Assembly (NCBI GenBank): GCA_036381835.1
Contig: DASVCA010000205.1
Coordinates: 1-6,699, forward strand
DNA: 6,699 nt
Source: DASULK01 sp036381835
Lineage (GTDB): Bacteria; Actinomycetota; Actinomycetes; Mycobacteriales; Micromonosporaceae
Direction of reading: 5' to 3'
Shown: positions 5,301-6,699 of the stretch, piece after piece
Layout: each line of letters opens with the position of its first letter
Numbering within the stretch: position 1 is the stretch's first letter
Notes under the pieces: generated by a model
Databases searched by the model: none
Told to the model about the DNA's origin: nothing
Seen by the model: only the letters and a program-made list of their open reading frames with translations
Translations under genes and position numbers: made by a program

Positions 5301-6683
5301 ATGTTGTTCACCCAGTACTACCTGGACTGCCTGTCCCAGGCCTCGTACCTGATCGGTGACGAGACCTCCGGGCAGGCCGTGGTCGTCGATCCGCGCCGGG
5401 ACATCTCGGAGTACCTGGCCGACGCAGAGGCCCACGGACTGACGATCGTCGGTGTCATCAACACCCACTTCCACGCCGACTTCCTCGCCGGCCACCTCGA
5501 GTTGGCCGCGGCCACCGGGGCGTGGATCGGCTACGGGTGGCGTGCCGACGCCGAGTATCCGATCCGCAAGCTGACCGATGGGGAACGGATCAGCCTGGGC
5601 GACGTCACGCTCCAGATCATGGAGACCCCCGGCCACACGCCGGAGTCGATCAGCATCCTGGTCTACGAACACGCCACGGACACCGTCCCGTACGGGGTGC
5701 TCACCGGTGACGCGCTGTTCATCGGCGACGTCGGCCGTCCCGACCTGCTCGCCTCCTTCGGCGTCACCGCCGAGGAACTGGGGCAGATGCTGTACGACAG
5801 CGTGCACAACAAGCTGATGGCCCTGCCGGACGAGGTACGGGTCTTCCCGGCCCACGGCGCCGGATCGGCGTGCGGGAAGAACCTGTCCACCGAGCGGCAG
5901 TCCACCATCGGCGAGCAGCGTCGGACCAACTACGCCTGCGCGCCGATGAGCCAGGAGGAGTTCCTGGCCCTGGTCACCGCCGGGCAGCCGGCCGCGCCGA
6001 AGTACTTCGCCTACGACGCGGTGCTCAACCGCAAGAACCACGAGCTGTTCGACGAGGGCATCGTCCCGCGGCCGTTGACCGCCGAGGAGTTCCTGGCGGC
6101 CCGGGCCGAGGGTGCGGTCGTCGTCGACGCCCGCGACCCGCAGGAGTTCGCCGCCGGCCACGTGCGCGGTGCGGTGAACGTGCCGGCCGACGGGCGCTTT
6201 GCGGAGACCGCGGGCGCGGTGGTCAAGCCGGACGAGCGGGTGCTGGTGGTGGCGCCGCAGGACCGCGAGGACGAGATCGTCACGCGACTGGCCCGGATCG
6301 GGTTCGACCAGGTCGTCGGCTACCTGCGGGAGCCCGAGGCGGCGTTCCTCGGCATGGTGGCCGAGATGGGGCGGGCCAGCCGGCTCACCGCTACCGACCT
6401 GCGCGAGGCGCTCAGCCGCCCCGAGCCGCCGGTCGTGGTGGACGTGCGCAACATCGGTGAGCGCGAGCAGGGCGCCATCGAGGGCTCGCTGCACATTCCG
6501 TTGGCCGAGCTGCCCGGGCGGATCGACGAGGTGCCGACCGACCGGCCGATCGTGGTCCACTGCGCGGGCGGCTACCGGTCCTCGGTCGCGGCCAGCCTGC
6601 TGCGCCGGGCCGGACGGGCGGACGTCTCCGACCTGCTCGGCGGATACGGGGCCTGGCGGATGGCGCTGGCGCCGACCGCCTGA
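5301..6683 (+). CDS. cstB: Persulfide dioxygenase-rhodanese fusion (CstB-like)
   Basis: The 460-residue cytoplasmic protein has three domains. The first is an ETHE1-type metallo-beta-lactamase fold (1-250) with NTHFHADFLAGH (54-65), TPGHT (109-113), TGDALFIGDVGRPDL (135-149) and FPAHGAGSAC (182-191). By comparison with human ETHE1 (His79, His135, Asp154), the iron ligands should be His56, His112 and Asp137. The second is a rhodanese-like domain (about 258-355) whose active-site loop reads VVAPQDRED, so the cysteine is missing. The third is a rhodanese (about 362-458) with the intact loop CAGGYRS (Cys421, Arg426). Staphylococcal CstB has this order; it oxidises persulfide to sulfite with O2 and combines it with sulfane sulfur to give thiosulfate. 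Cys191 may match CstB's second thiol. The start is ATG 5301, with GAAGGAG 6 nt upstream; an earlier in-frame start (5256) abuts the operator. cstB names the architecture; orthology was not tested. Confidence 0.92.
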   Translation: MLFTQYYLDCLSQASYLIGDETSGQAVVVDPRRDISEYLADAEAHGLTIVGVINTHFHADFLAGHLELAAATGAWIGYGWRADAEYPIRKLTDGERISLGDVTLQIMETPGHTPESISILVYEHATDTVPYGVLTGDALFIGDVGRPDLLASFGVTAEELGQMLYDSVHNKLMALPDEVRVFPAHGAGSACGKNLSTERQSTIGEQRRTNYACAPMSQEEFLALVTAGQPAAPKYFAYDAVLNRKNHELFDEGIVPRPLTAEEFLAARAEGAVVVDARDPQEFAAGHVRGAVNVPADGRFAETAGAVVKPDERVLVVAPQDREDEIVTRLARIGFDQVVGYLREPEAAFLGMVAEMGRASRLTATDLREALSRPEPPVVVDVRNIGEREQGAIEGSLHIPLAELPGRIDEVPTDRPIVVHCAGGYRSSVAASLLRRAGRADVSDLLGGYGAWRMALAPTA

Positions 6684-6699
6684 CCGAGACGCCGGGGTG

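Noticed and set aside
5283..6560. Long minus-strand open frame antisense to the dioxygenase gene (425 codons)
   Set aside because: It is the mirror of the strong codon bias of the plus-strand gene, has a low-complexity composition and no recognisable motif. The plus strand encodes a clear three-domain enzyme.

Overview
The window is very GC-rich, with strong G/C bias at third codon positions. It has Shine-Dalgarno-led genes with GTG and TTG starts and actinobacterial-type protein families: an MMPL exporter, a CsoR-family regulator ending in the usual LEKLFLSL tail, and a persulfide dioxygenase-rhodanese fusion. It is most likely chromosomal DNA of a high-GC actinomycete. I cannot name the genus from sequence alone. 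No tRNA, rRNA, CRISPR array, insertion sequence or attachment site was seen.

Region 1 (1-3003) is an exporter/repressor pair. A 3' gene fragment on + (ending at 83) overlaps the tail of a minus-strand MMPL/RND-type exporter (34-2181). The exporter is divergent from a TetR/AcrR-family regulator (2374-3003). Their shared 192-bp intergenic region is AT-rich for this window. It holds two perfect palindromes with the same core, AGACA-NN-TGTCT, whose centres are 35 bp apart. They coincide with the -35 and -10 elements of a good tetR promoter, and the first also covers the likely -35 of the MMPL promoter. A third palindrome lies in the tetR leader. This looks like a self-contained, autoregulated efflux module.

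Region 2 (2934-6683) is a reactive-sulfur (persulfide/sulfide) detoxification cluster. A single-domain rhodanese (minus, 4397-4717) is divergent from a CsoR/CstR-family regulator (plus, 4866-5165). The regulator is followed by a three-domain persulfide dioxygenase-rhodanese fusion like CstB (plus, 5301-6683). Each of the three genes has its own perfect operator, ATACCCC-NN-GGGGTAT (4737-4752, 4816-4831, 5240-5255). The regulator keeps the two cysteines of the family, but the copper-ligand histidine position is glycine. Together with the neighbours this points to a thiol-persulfide sensor rather than a copper sensor. An MFS transporter (minus, 2934-4274) lies downstream of the rhodanese, separated from it by a perfect 18-bp-stem hairpin, and runs 70 bp into the 3' end of tetR. 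Whether it belongs to the sulfur regulon is open; I see no promoter of its own.

In the proposed scheme, persulfides modify the regulator cysteines and it leaves the three operators. The dioxygenase domain then oxidises low-molecular-weight persulfide to sulfite, and the rhodanese domains move sulfane sulfur between thiols, sulfite and thiosulfate. The MFS protein may export a product. The parts are recognisable. The less ordinary points are the operator set, the His-to-Gly sensor, the MFS gene behind the hairpin and the phased palindromes of the efflux module.
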